Origin: Marinobacter pelagius
GTDB taxonomy: Bacteria > Pseudomonadota > Gammaproteobacteria > Pseudomonadales > Oleiphilaceae
Assembly (NCBI RefSeq): GCF_900114925.1
Contig: NZ_FOUR01000001.1
Location: 434,001-498,000, forward strand
Length of the DNA stretch: 64,000 nt
Direction: 5' to 3'
Shown in pieces: positions 9,896-18,444 of the stretch. The notes under the pieces were generated by a model. That model saw only the letters and a list, made by a program, of their open reading frames with translations, was not told where the DNA came from and searched no databases. The stretch's first letter is position 1. Each line of letters starts with the position of its first letter. The position numbers and the translations under genes were made by a program.

Positions 9896-9919
9896 GGCAA
9901 TCTCCTTTTTACCAGGGAA

Positions 9920-11368
9920 TCAGATAAGAGTACCGATGCTGATAATCAGACTTATGAACACTGTCAGAATCAGCAACAATGGCCAGATAAAAGCAATCCA
10001 CCGATCATAGGACACCCGTCCGATCGCCAGACCACCAACCACCACGGCAAAGGTCGGGTTGATCAGATTTACCAGGCCATTGGCGGATTGATAGGCGGTA
10101 ACCACCAGATCACGGCCAACGTTGGCAAAATCGCCCAGCGGCGCAAGGATCGGCATCGACAACACCGCCAGACCGGAAGACGATGGCACAAAGAAGCTCA
10201 TACCAACTTCAATCCAGAACATCAGGTTGATGAAGGCAAGCTCGGGCAGTCCGCCCAGCGACGTCTCCGCGCTGTGAAGAATCGTGTCGGCGATCATGCC
10301 CTGATCCATTATGACAACGATGCCACGGGCCAGCCCAACCACCAGGGCAACACCCAACAGATCCCGGGCACCATCAACAAAACTACCGGTGAGCTTTTTC
10401 TCGCCCAGACGGGCAACCAGGCCGATGACAATGGCAGCGCCAAAGAACAGAGCACCCATGCGCGCCATCCACCAGCCCTGGGAGGATACACCCCAGATCA
10501 TGACGGCGAACGTCAGGGCGAATATGACCAGCGCGATGACCTGAGTGGTATTGAGAGTCGCATCTTCGAATCCTTCCTCATGACCTTTCAGGAACAACTT
10601 ACGATGCGCATCCCACTGTTTGGCGACAACCGACCGCGATGGATCCTGCTTGACCCTGTGGGCGTAGCGCATCACATACGCGGCGCAGATAATCAGTCCT
10701 CCGACCAGAAGCACGAACCGGAGCACGATGCCGTCCGTAAACGGAATGTTCGCAGCATTGGCCGCAATTACGGTAGCAAACGGGTTTATGGTCGAGCCCA
10801 GAACACCAATTCCGGCGCCAACAAGAATAATGGCAACACCCGTTACAGCGTCGTAGCCGGCAGCGATCATCACCGGGATAAGAATTGCGTAGAACGCCAG
10901 GGTCTCCTCGGCCATGCCGTAGGTCGTGCCACCAATGGCGAACAATGTCATCAGGATGGGTATCATCCAGATTTCATGGCCCTTTAGATGCCGCATCGCG
11001 CTGCGAATACCGGTGTCTATGGCACCCGTGGCATTCATCACGCCAAGAAAGCCGCCTAGGAAGAGCACAAACAGGGCAACATCAATGGCGTTGGCGACAT
11101 AGCTGTCGGGATCGTAGAAACCTGCCGTCGGCGCCAGCATCACTTCAACAAAGCCCTGAGGATTCGGGTCAACAGTTTGGTAGGTCCCGGGCACGGCCAC
11201 TTCTCGCCCGACCTCTTCATTCATTACACGCTCATACTGCCCCGCCGGGATAATCCAAGTCAGCGCGGCTACCAGAATAATCAGGCCAAAAAGAATGGTG
11301 TAGGCAGTGGGAAATCGTGAAGCAAGGTCGTTCTCAGGATTTTCTGGCAATTTTTCGTCTTCAGTCAC
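9920..11368 (-). CDS. YfcC-family carrier, probable arginine/ornithine exchanger
   Basis: A 482-residue polytopic inner-membrane carrier with about 12 hydrophobic segments. It belongs to the YfcC / C4-dicarboxylate anaerobic carrier family, shown by the RFPTAYTIL opening with IIPAGQYER just after the first helix, GSTINPFAT near the middle, and FVPSSSGLAVLSMPILAPLGD with LINPT in the second half. The start is taken as GTG at 11368, which has AGGAG seven bases upstream; a longer frame to 11434 lacks a ribosome site. As first gene of the arc operon it takes the place usually held by ArcD, so arginine uptake coupled to ornithine exit is inferred from context only. No convincing Anr/FNR box was found upstream. 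Confidence 0.82.
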   Translation of the reverse strand: MTEDEKLPENPENDLASRFPTAYTILFGLIILVAALTWIIPAGQYERVMNEEVGREVAVPGTYQTVDPNPQGFVEVMLAPTAGFYDPDSYVANAIDVALFVLFLGGFLGVMNATGAIDTGIRSAMRHLKGHEIWMIPILMTLFAIGGTTYGMAEETLAFYAILIPVMIAAGYDAVTGVAIILVGAGIGVLGSTINPFATVIAANAANIPFTDGIVLRFVLLVGGLIICAAYVMRYAHRVKQDPSRSVVAKQWDAHRKLFLKGHEEGFEDATLNTTQVIALVIFALTFAVMIWGVSSQGWWMARMGALFFGAAIVIGLVARLGEKKLTGSFVDGARDLLGVALVVGLARGIVVIMDQGMIADTILHSAETSLGGLPELAFINLMFWIEVGMSFFVPSSSGLAVLSMPILAPLGDFANVGRDLVVTAYQSANGLVNLINPTFAVVVGGLAIGRVSYDRWIAFIWPLLLILTVFISLIISIGTLI

Positions 11369-12102
11369 GATGCGTCTCCTATCCTTATTCGCATTGTGTA
11401 GACTTGCTCCCCGGGGACCCAAGTAGACGGACACACCCCTATTGGCGATGAGTCAATTATCTAGGTCGGCATGCCTACGACATCATAGTAATCGTAGACA
11501 CGTTACCGAAATAAGGCACTTACAGAGTTGAGATAGGACATTTTCTGACGAATTCGAACTAAAGCCGGTCGGCTCTTTCAATTTAGACCCGCATCATAGG
11601 GCGAATTTTCAATCCATTTCAAAGGGATACTAGCTGCCTTTCCACTATTCTGCGAACCCGGGCGCTGTCAAAAGCTTGCGCGCGGCTTATCTGTGCACAT
11701 TTCTGCAAGTTAAATCCAGGGGGCTAAAAAGGTCTTTTCTAAAACAAGGAGTAACAAGTTTGGCTTGTGAAAAGTGCGCAGCACTGTGCAAATAAAGCTG
11801 CAAACATTTTGCGGAATCCAAGTATCCCTCATTACGCCCATAAATTCTACAAGCATCTTTGCCGACCCAAGGCCCTCACAGGAACTCTGTTTTGAACCCA
11901 TTCCTTAGCTCCAAAAAGGATGGGTTTTCAGGCTTGAGCCAGAGAAACTAGCTCGGATTGAATGCGAGGCGAATGTCCGCTTTTGTTTATTATCTTGCGC
12001 TACTAATTGCGACTAAAACCCGTATAGAAACGATTTCAGCTGTGCTGACGCTGGCCCAGTCCGACCGTTTGTGCGCTGGACACCCTGGCAAGCCAGCGAT
12101 CA
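11369..12102. other. 734-base stretch with no supported gene
   Basis: This gap separates the arc operon start from the HNH nuclease gene and is visibly richer in A and T than its surroundings. Open frames at 11710-11901 (minus) and 11958-12176 (plus) have no ribosome sites, no recognisable motifs and unusual composition. The arc promoter must lie in the first few hundred bases, but no clear -35/-10 pair or FNR-type dyad could be assigned. The rest may be decayed or acquired DNA; nothing definite is seen in it. Confidence 0.5.
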
Positions 12103-12834
12103 TCAGCGGCACTCTTCCAGAAAGTTCTTTAGCCATCCGCGTTCACGCGTTGTTAGTTGGAGATCATACTGTTTGACCACTCTCGAAAAACGGGCGACGT
12201 ACTGGCACTGACCGGACGGCGGCAGCCACTGATCCGGTCCCTTAGCGCCCTTACTGCGGTTCAGGCCCGCCTCGACTGGCCACAGGTTCACGGGGTCATT
12301 AGCAAAGCGCTCCCGTTTTTCATCACTCCAATCGTCGGCACCATGCGCCCAAGACCAGGCCAGCGGTACCACGTGGTCAATGTCAATATCACTAGAATTT
12401 TGGATAACATTGCCTGTAAAAGGACTGATCCACCTACCGGTAACTACGCGACATTCTCGGTTCGAGGCGAATCGTACTCGTGTTGTAGAGCTGGCAACGA
12501 GGGCTTCAGCACGACTATCTCGACAATCACCATCCCTGTCATCCCAACCTCGACCAAAACGTGTTCGCCGATAGCCAGAATTCAGCATTCCCGCTTCGTT
12601 CGTATTGGATTCCCCGGTTACGTGCATCCCATTTTTTGGAAACCTTCCCCCAGAGGCTATGCAACTCTCTAAACTAGGGTAAGGATCGAAGTGCTCCGTT
12701 CTTTCGTACCAACGGCTACTTGGAGGGTGACAAATCCCCGATTCGGATTTCTTGATCGGTTGGCCGGCTGCAACGGGCAAGGAGATCAGTAGCGCCGCCA
12801 ATAGTGAAACTAATGTGGAAATCAGGAACTTCAT
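12103..12834 (-). CDS. Secreted HNH (DUF1524-type) endonuclease
   Basis: A 243-residue protein with a signal peptide (MKFLISTLVSLLAALLISLPVAAG) and a C-terminal nuclease domain. The core reads DIDIDHVVPLAWSWAHGADDW, then NDPVNLWPVEAGLNRSKGAKGP: the Asp-His of the HNH/GmrSD C-terminal (DUF1524) fold, followed by the Asn and Lys of the last helix. Exported members of this group are thought to degrade extracellular DNA. The ATG at 12834 gives a clean signal peptide; a TTG at 12885 would bury it and is not used. Several cysteines suggest disulfides, fitting export. It is alone in AT-richer DNA with no immunity or toxin-delivery gene beside it, so acquisition by transfer is plausible. Confidence 0.82.
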   Translation of the reverse strand: MKFLISTLVSLLAALLISLPVAAGQPIKKSESGICHPPSSRWYERTEHFDPYPSLESCIASGGRFPKNGMHVTGESNTNEAGMLNSGYRRTRFGRGWDDRDGDCRDSRAEALVASSTTRVRFASNRECRVVTGRWISPFTGNVIQNSSDIDIDHVVPLAWSWAHGADDWSDEKRERFANDPVNLWPVEAGLNRSKGAKGPDQWLPPSGQCQYVARFSRVVKQYDLQLTTRERGWLKNFLEECR

Positions 12835-13052
12835 GAAGAAAGCTTCGGTGTAAAGAACTAGTTTCTTGAGATGTAACTCTATCAAAGCACTATATAAAAA
12901 ACGCTCGAATTCTTTCCGAGGCGCAGAGCAGTGGAACCGATGGCTCCTTTAGCAACCGCCACAGCCAATTCAGTCAATGACGCCCATTTACCCTCTGTCT
13001 ATACTCCCAGCATCCACCCCAGGACAGAACGATCAACACCAAGGAGAATCCC

Positions 13053-13313
13053 ATGAGTGACCTGAAAGCCAAGTTCGACGAAGCGGTGAACTACATCCAG
13101 ACCGCCGAAGGCGATTTCAAGCCGTCCAACGAGATGAAGCTGGAGTTCTATGCCCTGTACAAGCAGGCCACCGAGGGCGATGTTTCCGGTAAGCGTCCGG
13201 GCATGATGGATTTTGTCGGCCGGGCCAAGTACGACGCCTGGGACAAGCTCAAGGGCATGTCGAAGGACGATGCGATGCAGCAGTACGTGGACAAGCTGGA
13301 GGCGCTGAAGTAA
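13053..13313 (+). CDS. Acyl-CoA-binding protein
   Basis: An 86-residue four-helix protein that binds long-chain acyl-CoA esters in the cytoplasm. The family pattern is complete: LKAKFDEAVNYIQ, the YALYKQATEGDV block with the ligand-binding Tyr and Lys, KRPGMMDFVGRAKYDAWDKLKGMSKDDAMQQYVDKL. A good ribosome site (AAGGAG) precedes the ATG. It is a single gene ending just before a pair of hairpins, facing a fatty-acid desaturase on the other strand, which suggests a shared role in acyl-CoA handling. Confidence 0.95.
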   Translation: MSDLKAKFDEAVNYIQTAEGDFKPSNEMKLEFYALYKQATEGDVSGKRPGMMDFVGRAKYDAWDKLKGMSKDDAMQQYVDKLEALK

Positions 13314-13325
13314 GGAGAGGAAACA

Positions 13326-13355
13326 GGGGTCAGATGAAAGCGTTCATCAGACCCC
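13326..13355. repeat. REPIN-like 30-nt hairpin, copy 1
   Basis: GGGGTCAGATGAA and TTCATCAGACCCC flank the four bases AGCG. The stem is 13 pairs with one A-A mismatch. It belongs to a set of four 30-nt hairpins in this window that share the GGGGTC...GACCCC ends and vary in the inner stem. Confidence 0.75.
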
Positions 13356-13363
13356 GGGAAAGT

Positions 13364-13399
13364 GGGGTCGGAGGAAAGTTTTCTTCCGACCCCTTTTTT
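13364..13399. terminator. REPIN-like hairpin copy 2 with T tract
   Basis: GGGGTCGGAGGAAA pairs with TTTCTTCCGACCCC (one G-T wobble) around a two-base centre at 13364-13393, followed by TTTTTT. It lies between the convergent ACBP and desaturase genes and could end transcription of ACBP. It is the second member of a head-to-tail pair eight bases after copy 1. Confidence 0.7.
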
Positions 13400-13411
13400 A
13401 TTGATGCCCGC

Positions 13412-14590
13412 TCAGGCCGCCGGCCGCAGCGAGTAGGCCCGAAGGTGCGCGGCGAACTCTTCGAGGTAACGGATGCCGCTGGCTTCCGCCTCCTTGCACC
13501 AGTCCATCAGCGCCTGCAGTTTTTCCTGGGGCTTGAGGCCGCGCTGGCGCCACAGGGCCTGGAGTTCGTGACTCTTTTCGTAGATCTGCCTGAGGATCTC
13601 GTGCCGCTCCAGCACGGTATCCAGGTGCTCTTTCTCCCGCGGATGGATCAGCGTGGCTTCCCGTGACAGCAGGCGCTTGAGCTTGCGGTAGCGCGGGCGG
13701 ATTTCATCATCCATCAGCGCCTTCTGCTGGCGCAGGACCGGCTCCATCACCCGCTTGCGGTACTGGCGCATGATGTCGAAGCGGTTGTTGGCAATAGCCA
13801 TCACGGTTTCCACATCCACGTCCTGCTTGCCCGGCACGTAATGGGCGATGGGGCGGTAACCCTTGGGTTTGGCCAGGCCGAACAGCTGGAACAGGCGGAT
13901 GTAGCCCCAGCCAATGTCCACCTCGTACCAGCGCCGGGACAGCTTGGAGGAGTTCGGGTAGGTGTGATGGTTGTTGTGCAGCTCCTCACCGCCGATCAGG
14001 ATACCGAACGGGGAGATGTTGCGGGCATTGTCCGCGCACTCGAAGTTGCGGTAGCCCAGGTAATGCCCGATGCCATTGACCACGCCGGCTGCCCAGACCG
14101 GGATCCAGAGCATCTGCACTGCCCAGATCCAGATACCGTGCACGCCGAACAGCATCAGATTGAGCGCTGCCATGATGACGATGCCCAGATGCTTGTGCGG
14201 GGTATAGATCTTGCGCTCAATCCAGTCTTCCGGGGTGCGCTGGCCATAGCGTTGCAGGGTTTCCGGGGTAGCTGCCTCGGCGTAGAGTTCGGCGCCTTCA
14301 AGGAGCACTTTCCGGATGCCCAGAACCACCGGGCTGTGGGGGTCTTCCTCGGTTTCACACTTGGCGTGGTGCTTGCGATGGATCGCCGTCCACTCCTTGG
14401 TGTTCTGGGCGGTGGTCAGCCACAGCCAGAACCGGAAAAAATGCGCCAGCGCCGGATGCAGATCCAGCGAGTTATGGGCGGAATGGCGGTGTAGATAAAG
14501 CGTCACGCTTACGATGGTGACGTGCGTCAGGGCCAGGGCAACCAGGATCAGTTGCGGCACCGAGAGGTCAAGGAGACCGTTGAACCACAT
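13412..14590 (-). CDS. Membrane fatty-acid (acyl-CoA) desaturase
   Basis: A 392-residue di-iron desaturase of the DesB/DesC (delta-9) type, acting on acyl-CoA or acyl-lipid at the inner membrane with oxygen. The three histidine boxes are visible: HRHSAH near 34, HRKHH near 71, and HNNHH near 205 (in GGEELHNNHHTYP). Four hydrophobic segments fit the family. Beyond about residue 265 there is a long, charged, helix-rich extension (about 125 residues) seen in Pseudomonas DesB-like proteins and absent from eukaryotic enzymes. The gene is on its own; acyl-CoA-binding protein is the convergent neighbour. No DesT-type regulator gene is adjacent. Confidence 0.93.
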   Translation of the reverse strand: MWFNGLLDLSVPQLILVALALTHVTIVSVTLYLHRHSAHNSLDLHPALAHFFRFWLWLTTAQNTKEWTAIHRKHHAKCETEEDPHSPVVLGIRKVLLEGAELYAEAATPETLQRYGQRTPEDWIERKIYTPHKHLGIVIMAALNLMLFGVHGIWIWAVQMLWIPVWAAGVVNGIGHYLGYRNFECADNARNISPFGILIGGEELHNNHHTYPNSSKLSRRWYEVDIGWGYIRLFQLFGLAKPKGYRPIAHYVPGKQDVDVETVMAIANNRFDIMRQYRKRVMEPVLRQQKALMDDEIRPRYRKLKRLLSREATLIHPREKEHLDTVLERHEILRQIYEKSHELQALWRQRGLKPQEKLQALMDWCKEAEASGIRYLEEFAAHLRAYSLRPAA

Positions 14591-14808
14591 AGTATTTCCT
14601 CAAAATCAGATCGGCGGCTTGCAGCCGTTCGGCGGGCGATACATCGGGGTATTTCGCAAACACTCGAAGGGGCAACAAACCAACACCCCAACTTTAGCGT
14701 ACAGGTGTTCGCTGCAACAACCGAATTTGGCCGAAAATTTGTTACTGATTACACTTGTCTGCCCTGTTTGGTAACCATGCCCGCTGCAGACCACCGGAGA
14801 TCGCCCGC

Positions 14809-15621
14809 GTGCCCGAATTACCCGAAGTTGAAACCACCCGCCAGGGCATTGCGCCCCACTGCGAAGGCCAGACCATCACCGATGTTGTCGTGCGCAATGG
14901 CAGGCTGCGCTGGCCGGTTCCGGAGGATCTGCCCGAACGACTGAGAGGCCAGATAATCCGCAGCGTGGACCGGCGCGCCAAGTACCTTTTTATCAACCTC
15001 GATGGCGGCACGGTGATTGTGCATCTGGGTATGTCCGGGAGCCTGCGGGTCATCATCGACAACGCCCCGCCCCAGAGCCATGACCACATTGACCTGACGC
15101 TTGCCTCCGGCGTGACCCTGCGTTTCAACGATCCCCGCCGCTTCGGCTGTTGGCTCTGGACCGAAACCGCCGCCAGCCACCCGCTGATCGCGAATCTGGG
15201 CCCGGAGCCGCTGTCACCGGAATTCAACGGCCCGCTGCTGTTCCGGCTGTCCCGGGGAAAGCAGACGCCGGTGAAGTCCTTCATCATGGACAACCACGTG
15301 GTGGTGGGCGTGGGCAACATCTACGCCAATGAGGCCCTGTTCAAGGCCGGCATCCACCCCAAACGCAAGGCCGGCCGGATCAGCCTGGACCGCTACCACC
15401 GGCTCGCCGAAGCGATCCGGGAGACCCTGAGCGCCGCGATCCTGATGGGCGGCACCACCCTGCGGGACTTTGTGAACAGTGATGGCAAGCCCGGCTATTT
15501 TGCCCAGTCCCTGCTGGTCTATGGCCGGGGCGGTGAAGCCTGCAAGGAATGCGCCGCCACCCTCAAGGAGATCCGCATGAACAACCGCTCCACGGTCTAT
15601 TGCCCGAAATGCCAGCGCTGA
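14809..15621 (+). CDS. mutM: Formamidopyrimidine-DNA glycosylase
   Basis: A 270-residue base-excision repair enzyme that removes 8-oxoguanine and ring-opened purines and nicks the abasic site. After removal of the initiator the N-terminus is [13 protein letters not shown], providing the catalytic Pro and Glu. The chosen start is therefore GTG at 14809, with CGGAGA upstream; the longer frame from 14755 would destroy the required N-terminal proline. The hairpin RRAKYLFI, the YANEALF helix and a C-terminal zinc finger (C-K-E-C ... C-P-K-C) are intact. Length matches E. coli MutM (269). Confidence 0.96.
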   Translation: MPELPEVETTRQGIAPHCEGQTITDVVVRNGRLRWPVPEDLPERLRGQIIRSVDRRAKYLFINLDGGTVIVHLGMSGSLRVIIDNAPPQSHDHIDLTLASGVTLRFNDPRRFGCWLWTETAASHPLIANLGPEPLSPEFNGPLLFRLSRGKQTPVKSFIMDNHVVVGVGNIYANEALFKAGIHPKRKAGRISLDRYHRLAEAIRETLSAAILMGGTTLRDFVNSDGKPGYFAQSLLVYGRGGEACKECAATLKEIRMNNRSTVYCPKCQR

Positions 15622-15791
15622 GCACATTTTGCAACGAAAAATCGTTTGAAAATGCGCAAATATGATTCATAGTTAACAGAGGATTAATGCTCACGGTCTA
15701 CAATAGGGTCGTTCTTTAAATGTCCGGCCCTCACGCTGATATTGCCAAAACCGAGCATCTACAGGGCCGACAAAGTTCAGGAGACAGTACA

Positions 15792-16124
15792 ATGACCCGC
15801 AAGATTTCCCGCACACTCATGGCCACCCTGGCAGCCTGCCTGATGGCTTTCTCATCCGTTGGCCATGCCCAGGCCGTGGATGAGACACCGTCTGCACTGG
15901 CCATGACCGGAGACGCGCTCTTTGTTCGCCCTGCCCTGCTGGCCACCACCATTATCGGCAGCGCGGTTTATCTGGTATCCCTGCCGTTCTCCGCGCTCGG
16001 CGGCAACGCCGGTGAAGCCGGCGAAGTCCTGGTGGTAGGCCCGGCCAAGGCCACTTTCGTACGCTGCCTCGGCTGCACCCGCACCGGCAAGAAACCGGAA
16101 ACAGTGGAACAGTCAGACAACTGA
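15792..16124 (+). CDS. Small exported or membrane protein of unknown function
   Basis: A 110-residue protein. The ATG at 15792 has AGGAG eight bases upstream; the longer frame from 15720 lacks one. A signal peptide (MTRKISRTLMATLAACLMAFSSVGHAQA) is followed by a hydrophobic segment (LLATTIIGSAVYLVSLPFSALGG), then a Gly-rich turn and a C-terminal pair of cysteines (FVRCLGCTRTG). Similar small proteins in Pseudomonas relatives are often labelled multidrug transporter, but nothing here supports transport. A strong intrinsic terminator follows at 16175. It may be a monocistronic envelope protein. Confidence 0.75.
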   Translation: MTRKISRTLMATLAACLMAFSSVGHAQAVDETPSALAMTGDALFVRPALLATTIIGSAVYLVSLPFSALGGNAGEAGEVLVVGPAKATFVRCLGCTRTGKKPETVEQSDN

Positions 16125-16174
16125 TCCCCACAAATCCGTACTTTTCCGGCTTGTCTTGGCCGGTATTCTCCGGC

Positions 16175-16208
16175 AGCCTGAAGAAAATCTCTTCAGGCTG
16201 TTTTGTTT
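16175..16208 (+). terminator. Intrinsic terminator directly before yrfG
   Basis: AGCCTGAAGA (16175-16184) pairs perfectly with TCTTCAGGCT (16190-16199) around AAATC, then GTTTTGTTT. This ends the transcript of the small exported protein gene. The yrfG start codon is the very next base, so the T tract takes the position normally held by a ribosome binding site. Confidence 0.85.
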
Positions 16209-16898
16209 ATGGTGGATTGGTCTTCCGTTGAGACGGTGTTCCTCGATATGGACGGAACCCTGCTCGACCTGCACTTCGACAATCACTTCTGGCTCGAGCA
16301 TCTGCCCCGGCGCTATGCCGAGCAGTTCGACCTGCACCAGCAGCAGGCCAAAGACACCCTGATCCCCATGATCATGGCCGAGCGGGGCTCCCTGAACTGG
16401 TACTGCACCGATTACTGGAGCGAGAAACTGTCCGTTGATATTACCGGGCTCAAGGCCGAAGTGGGTGACCGCATCGGTTATCGTCCCCACGTCACGGATT
16501 TTCTCGAAGCCCTGAAGGCCGCCGGGTTGCGTTCGGTGATCGTGACCAACTGCCACCCCGATCCGCTGGCCCTGAAGCTGGAGCGCACCGGGCTTGATCG
16601 CTATGTGGACAGCATCGTTTCCAGCCACGACCTGGGCAAGCCCAAAGAGGATCCCCTGTTCTGGCAGGACCTGAAGTCAGTAACTCCTTACACCGCTCCG
16701 AGCACCCTGATGGTGGACGACAGCTTCCCCGTGCTTGAAAGCGCCCGGACTGCGGGCATCGGCCAATGCCTGGCCATCCTGGCGCCGGACAGCCGGCAGC
16801 CGGCGCGGGAACGGCACCCGGAGATCCCCAGCATCCATCATTTCAACGAAGTCCTGCCCGCACTTCGGCAACGCCAACCCCTGCCATCGAACCGGTGA
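16209..16898 (+). CDS. yrfG: HAD-family GMP/IMP nucleotidase YrfG
   Basis: A 229-residue haloacid dehalogenase-type phosphatase; the E. coli homologue dephosphorylates GMP and IMP. Motif I is FLDMDGTLLD near residues 12-21, motif II is VIVTN near 113, the motif III lysine is in GKPKEDP near 142, and motif IV is LMVDDSFPVL near 169. The start is ATG at 16209 (or in-frame TTG 16203 / GTG 16212): none has a good ribosome site, because a terminator occupies the preceding bases. The next in-frame ATG lies inside motif I and cannot be used. Gene order yrfG-hslR-hslO-pckA is as in E. coli. Confidence 0.9.
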   Translation: MVDWSSVETVFLDMDGTLLDLHFDNHFWLEHLPRRYAEQFDLHQQQAKDTLIPMIMAERGSLNWYCTDYWSEKLSVDITGLKAEVGDRIGYRPHVTDFLEALKAAGLRSVIVTNCHPDPLALKLERTGLDRYVDSIVSSHDLGKPKEDPLFWQDLKSVTPYTAPSTLMVDDSFPVLESARTAGIGQCLAILAPDSRQPARERHPEIPSIHHFNEVLPALRQRQPLPSNR

Positions 16899-16939
16899 GC
16901 CGGTTATAATTCGACCATACGCTCATCAGGTGAGGAGAC

Positions 16940-17347
16940 ATGACGGCGACCAACGCTGACGACCAGAAGGTACGACTCGACAAATGGCTCTGGGCTGCCC
17001 GCTTCTACAAGACGCGTTCCCTGGCCAAGGAAGCCATCGAGGGCGGCAAGGTTCATTACAACAACCAGCGCAGCAAGCCCGGCAAGATTGTCGAAACCGG
17101 CGCCAAGGTGACCCTGCGTCTGGGCTGGCAGGAAAAGGTGGTGATCATTGACGACATCAGTGACCGCCGCCGGGGTGCACCCGAGGCCCAGAAGCTCTAT
17201 CACGAGACCGAAGACAGCGTGAAACGTCGCGAGGATCTCGCCTGGCAGCGTAAAACCATGCAGGCGGCCCAGCTACCTCCCGCGCGCCGGCCCAACAAGA
17301 AGGACCGCCGGGATATCCGGCGCTTCCGCGAACAGCACGGTATCTGA
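16940..17347 (+). CDS. hslR: Heat-shock protein Hsp15 (S4-domain RNA binding)
   Basis: A 135-residue protein with an S4 RNA-binding domain in its first half (VRLDKWLWAARFYKTRSLAKEAIEGGKVHYNNQRSKPG) and a basic C-terminal tail. In E. coli Hsp15 binds 50S subunits that still carry a peptidyl-tRNA after translation stops early, helping recycle them. It is 42 bases after yrfG and 68 bases before hslO. GAGG lies before the ATG. A GC-rich hairpin follows the stop (17348-17365) but without a T tract. Confidence 0.94.
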   Translation: MTATNADDQKVRLDKWLWAARFYKTRSLAKEAIEGGKVHYNNQRSKPGKIVETGAKVTLRLGWQEKVVIIDDISDRRRGAPEAQKLYHETEDSVKRREDLAWQRKTMQAAQLPPARRPNKKDRRDIRRFREQHGI

Positions 17348-17415
17348 GTCCCGCTCCGGCGGGACCGACCAACCCTTTACCCCGATTCCAGTATTCAATT
17401 TCCAGGAGACAGACC

Positions 17416-18270
17416 ATGGCATCCCGTGACCAGTTCCAACGCTTTATTTTCGAGCACAGCCAGGTGCGGGGTGCCTGGGTCCAGCTGGGCGAGAGTTTTC
17501 GGGAAATCGGCAGCCAGGCGCCCTACCCGGATTCCGTGCGCGAGCTGCTGGGCGAATCACTGGTTGCCAGTGTTCTGATGAGTTCTTCCCTGAAATTCGA
17601 GGGTACCCTGTCACTGCAGGCCCAGGGCGACGGCCCGATCAGCACGCTCATGGCCGAGTGCAGCCACGACCGCCACATCCGCGGGCTGGCCCGGTTTGAC
17701 GAGCATTCCATCCGTGAAGAGGATTTCGAGGCCCTGCTGGGCCAGGGGCGCATGGCCATCACCATCACCCCGGCCCAGGGTCAGCGCTACCAGGGCGTCG
17801 TGCCCCGTGAGGAAAACAGCCTGGCCGGCTGCCTGGAAGAGTACTTCGAGCGCTCCGAACAGCTTGCCACCAGTCTGTTCCTGTTCGCCGACGAGAACGG
17901 TGCCGCCGGCCTGATGCTTCAGCGTCTGCCGGGCCATACCGAGGAGGACGACGAGCTGTGGGAACGGGTCAATCACCTGGCCCGCACGGTCGAGGCCGAC
18001 GAACTGCTCAAACTGGACAGCGAGACCCTGCTGTACCGGCTGTTCAATGAGGAGACAGTGCGCCTGTTTGACCCGGAACCGGTGGCTTTCCGGTGCAGCT
18101 GTTCCCGGGAGCGGACCCTTGGCGCCCTGGAAGCCATCGGCAAGGAAGAGTGCTACAGCATTCTGGACGAGCAGGGCTCGATCGAGATGGATTGCCAGTT
18201 CTGTCATTCTCACTATCGCTTCGATAGAAATGACATTGATCACCTTTTCACCGGTCATACGTTACACTAA
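17416..18270 (+). CDS. hslO: Redox-regulated chaperone Hsp33
   Basis: A 284-residue cytoplasmic holdase activated by oxidation. The four zinc-binding, redox-switch cysteines are at 227 and 229 (F-R-C-S-C-S) and at 260 and 263 (D-C-Q-F-C), which is the family CXC...CXXC arrangement. The N-terminal substrate-binding domain opens with DQFQRFIFEHSQVRGAWVQL. AGGAGA precedes the ATG. It follows hslR, as in E. coli, and precedes pckA. Length is normal. Confidence 0.96.
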   Translation: MASRDQFQRFIFEHSQVRGAWVQLGESFREIGSQAPYPDSVRELLGESLVASVLMSSSLKFEGTLSLQAQGDGPISTLMAECSHDRHIRGLARFDEHSIREEDFEALLGQGRMAITITPAQGQRYQGVVPREENSLAGCLEEYFERSEQLATSLFLFADENGAAGLMLQRLPGHTEEDDELWERVNHLARTVEADELLKLDSETLLYRLFNEETVRLFDPEPVAFRCSCSRERTLGALEAIGKEECYSILDEQGSIEMDCQFCHSHYRFDRNDIDHLFTGHTLH

Positions 18271-18444
18271 CCGCGGACTTATATTTGCCCGGAAGCCCCA
18301 GCTGGCGCGGCTTTCAGGGCAGTCGTTTTTTACCGGCGTCTCTGGCATAATAGCGCGCCTGAATTGACCCGATTGCTCAGATTTCCGTCAATTTTGGGGG
18401 GACGGCCTGGGCAATCACGAAGACATCCCGAGGGCGAGGTCGAA

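Noticed and set aside
11440-11457. Possible Anr/FNR box (ATTGGCGATGAGTCAAT) before the arc operon
   Set aside because: The half-sites are five bases apart instead of four and the inner bases do not match TTGAT-N4-ATCAA.
11710-12176. Short open frames at 11710-11901 (minus) and 11958-12176 (plus) as genes
   Set aside because: They have no ribosome sites, no recognisable motifs and poor amino-acid composition; the second overlaps the end of the HNH gene.
12103-12834. HNH protein as a toxin of a secretion or contact-dependent system
   Set aside because: It has its own Sec signal peptide and there is no delivery domain, immunity gene or VgrG/PAAR partner nearby.
17348-17365. Hairpin after hslR as a terminator
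   Set aside because: The seven-base stem has no T tract, and hslO follows closely as in the E. coli operon, so it is not called.
18364-18444. N-terminal extension of PckA by 27 residues
   Set aside because: The added residues do not look like the family, and GTG at 18445 has a ribosome site and gives the normal length.
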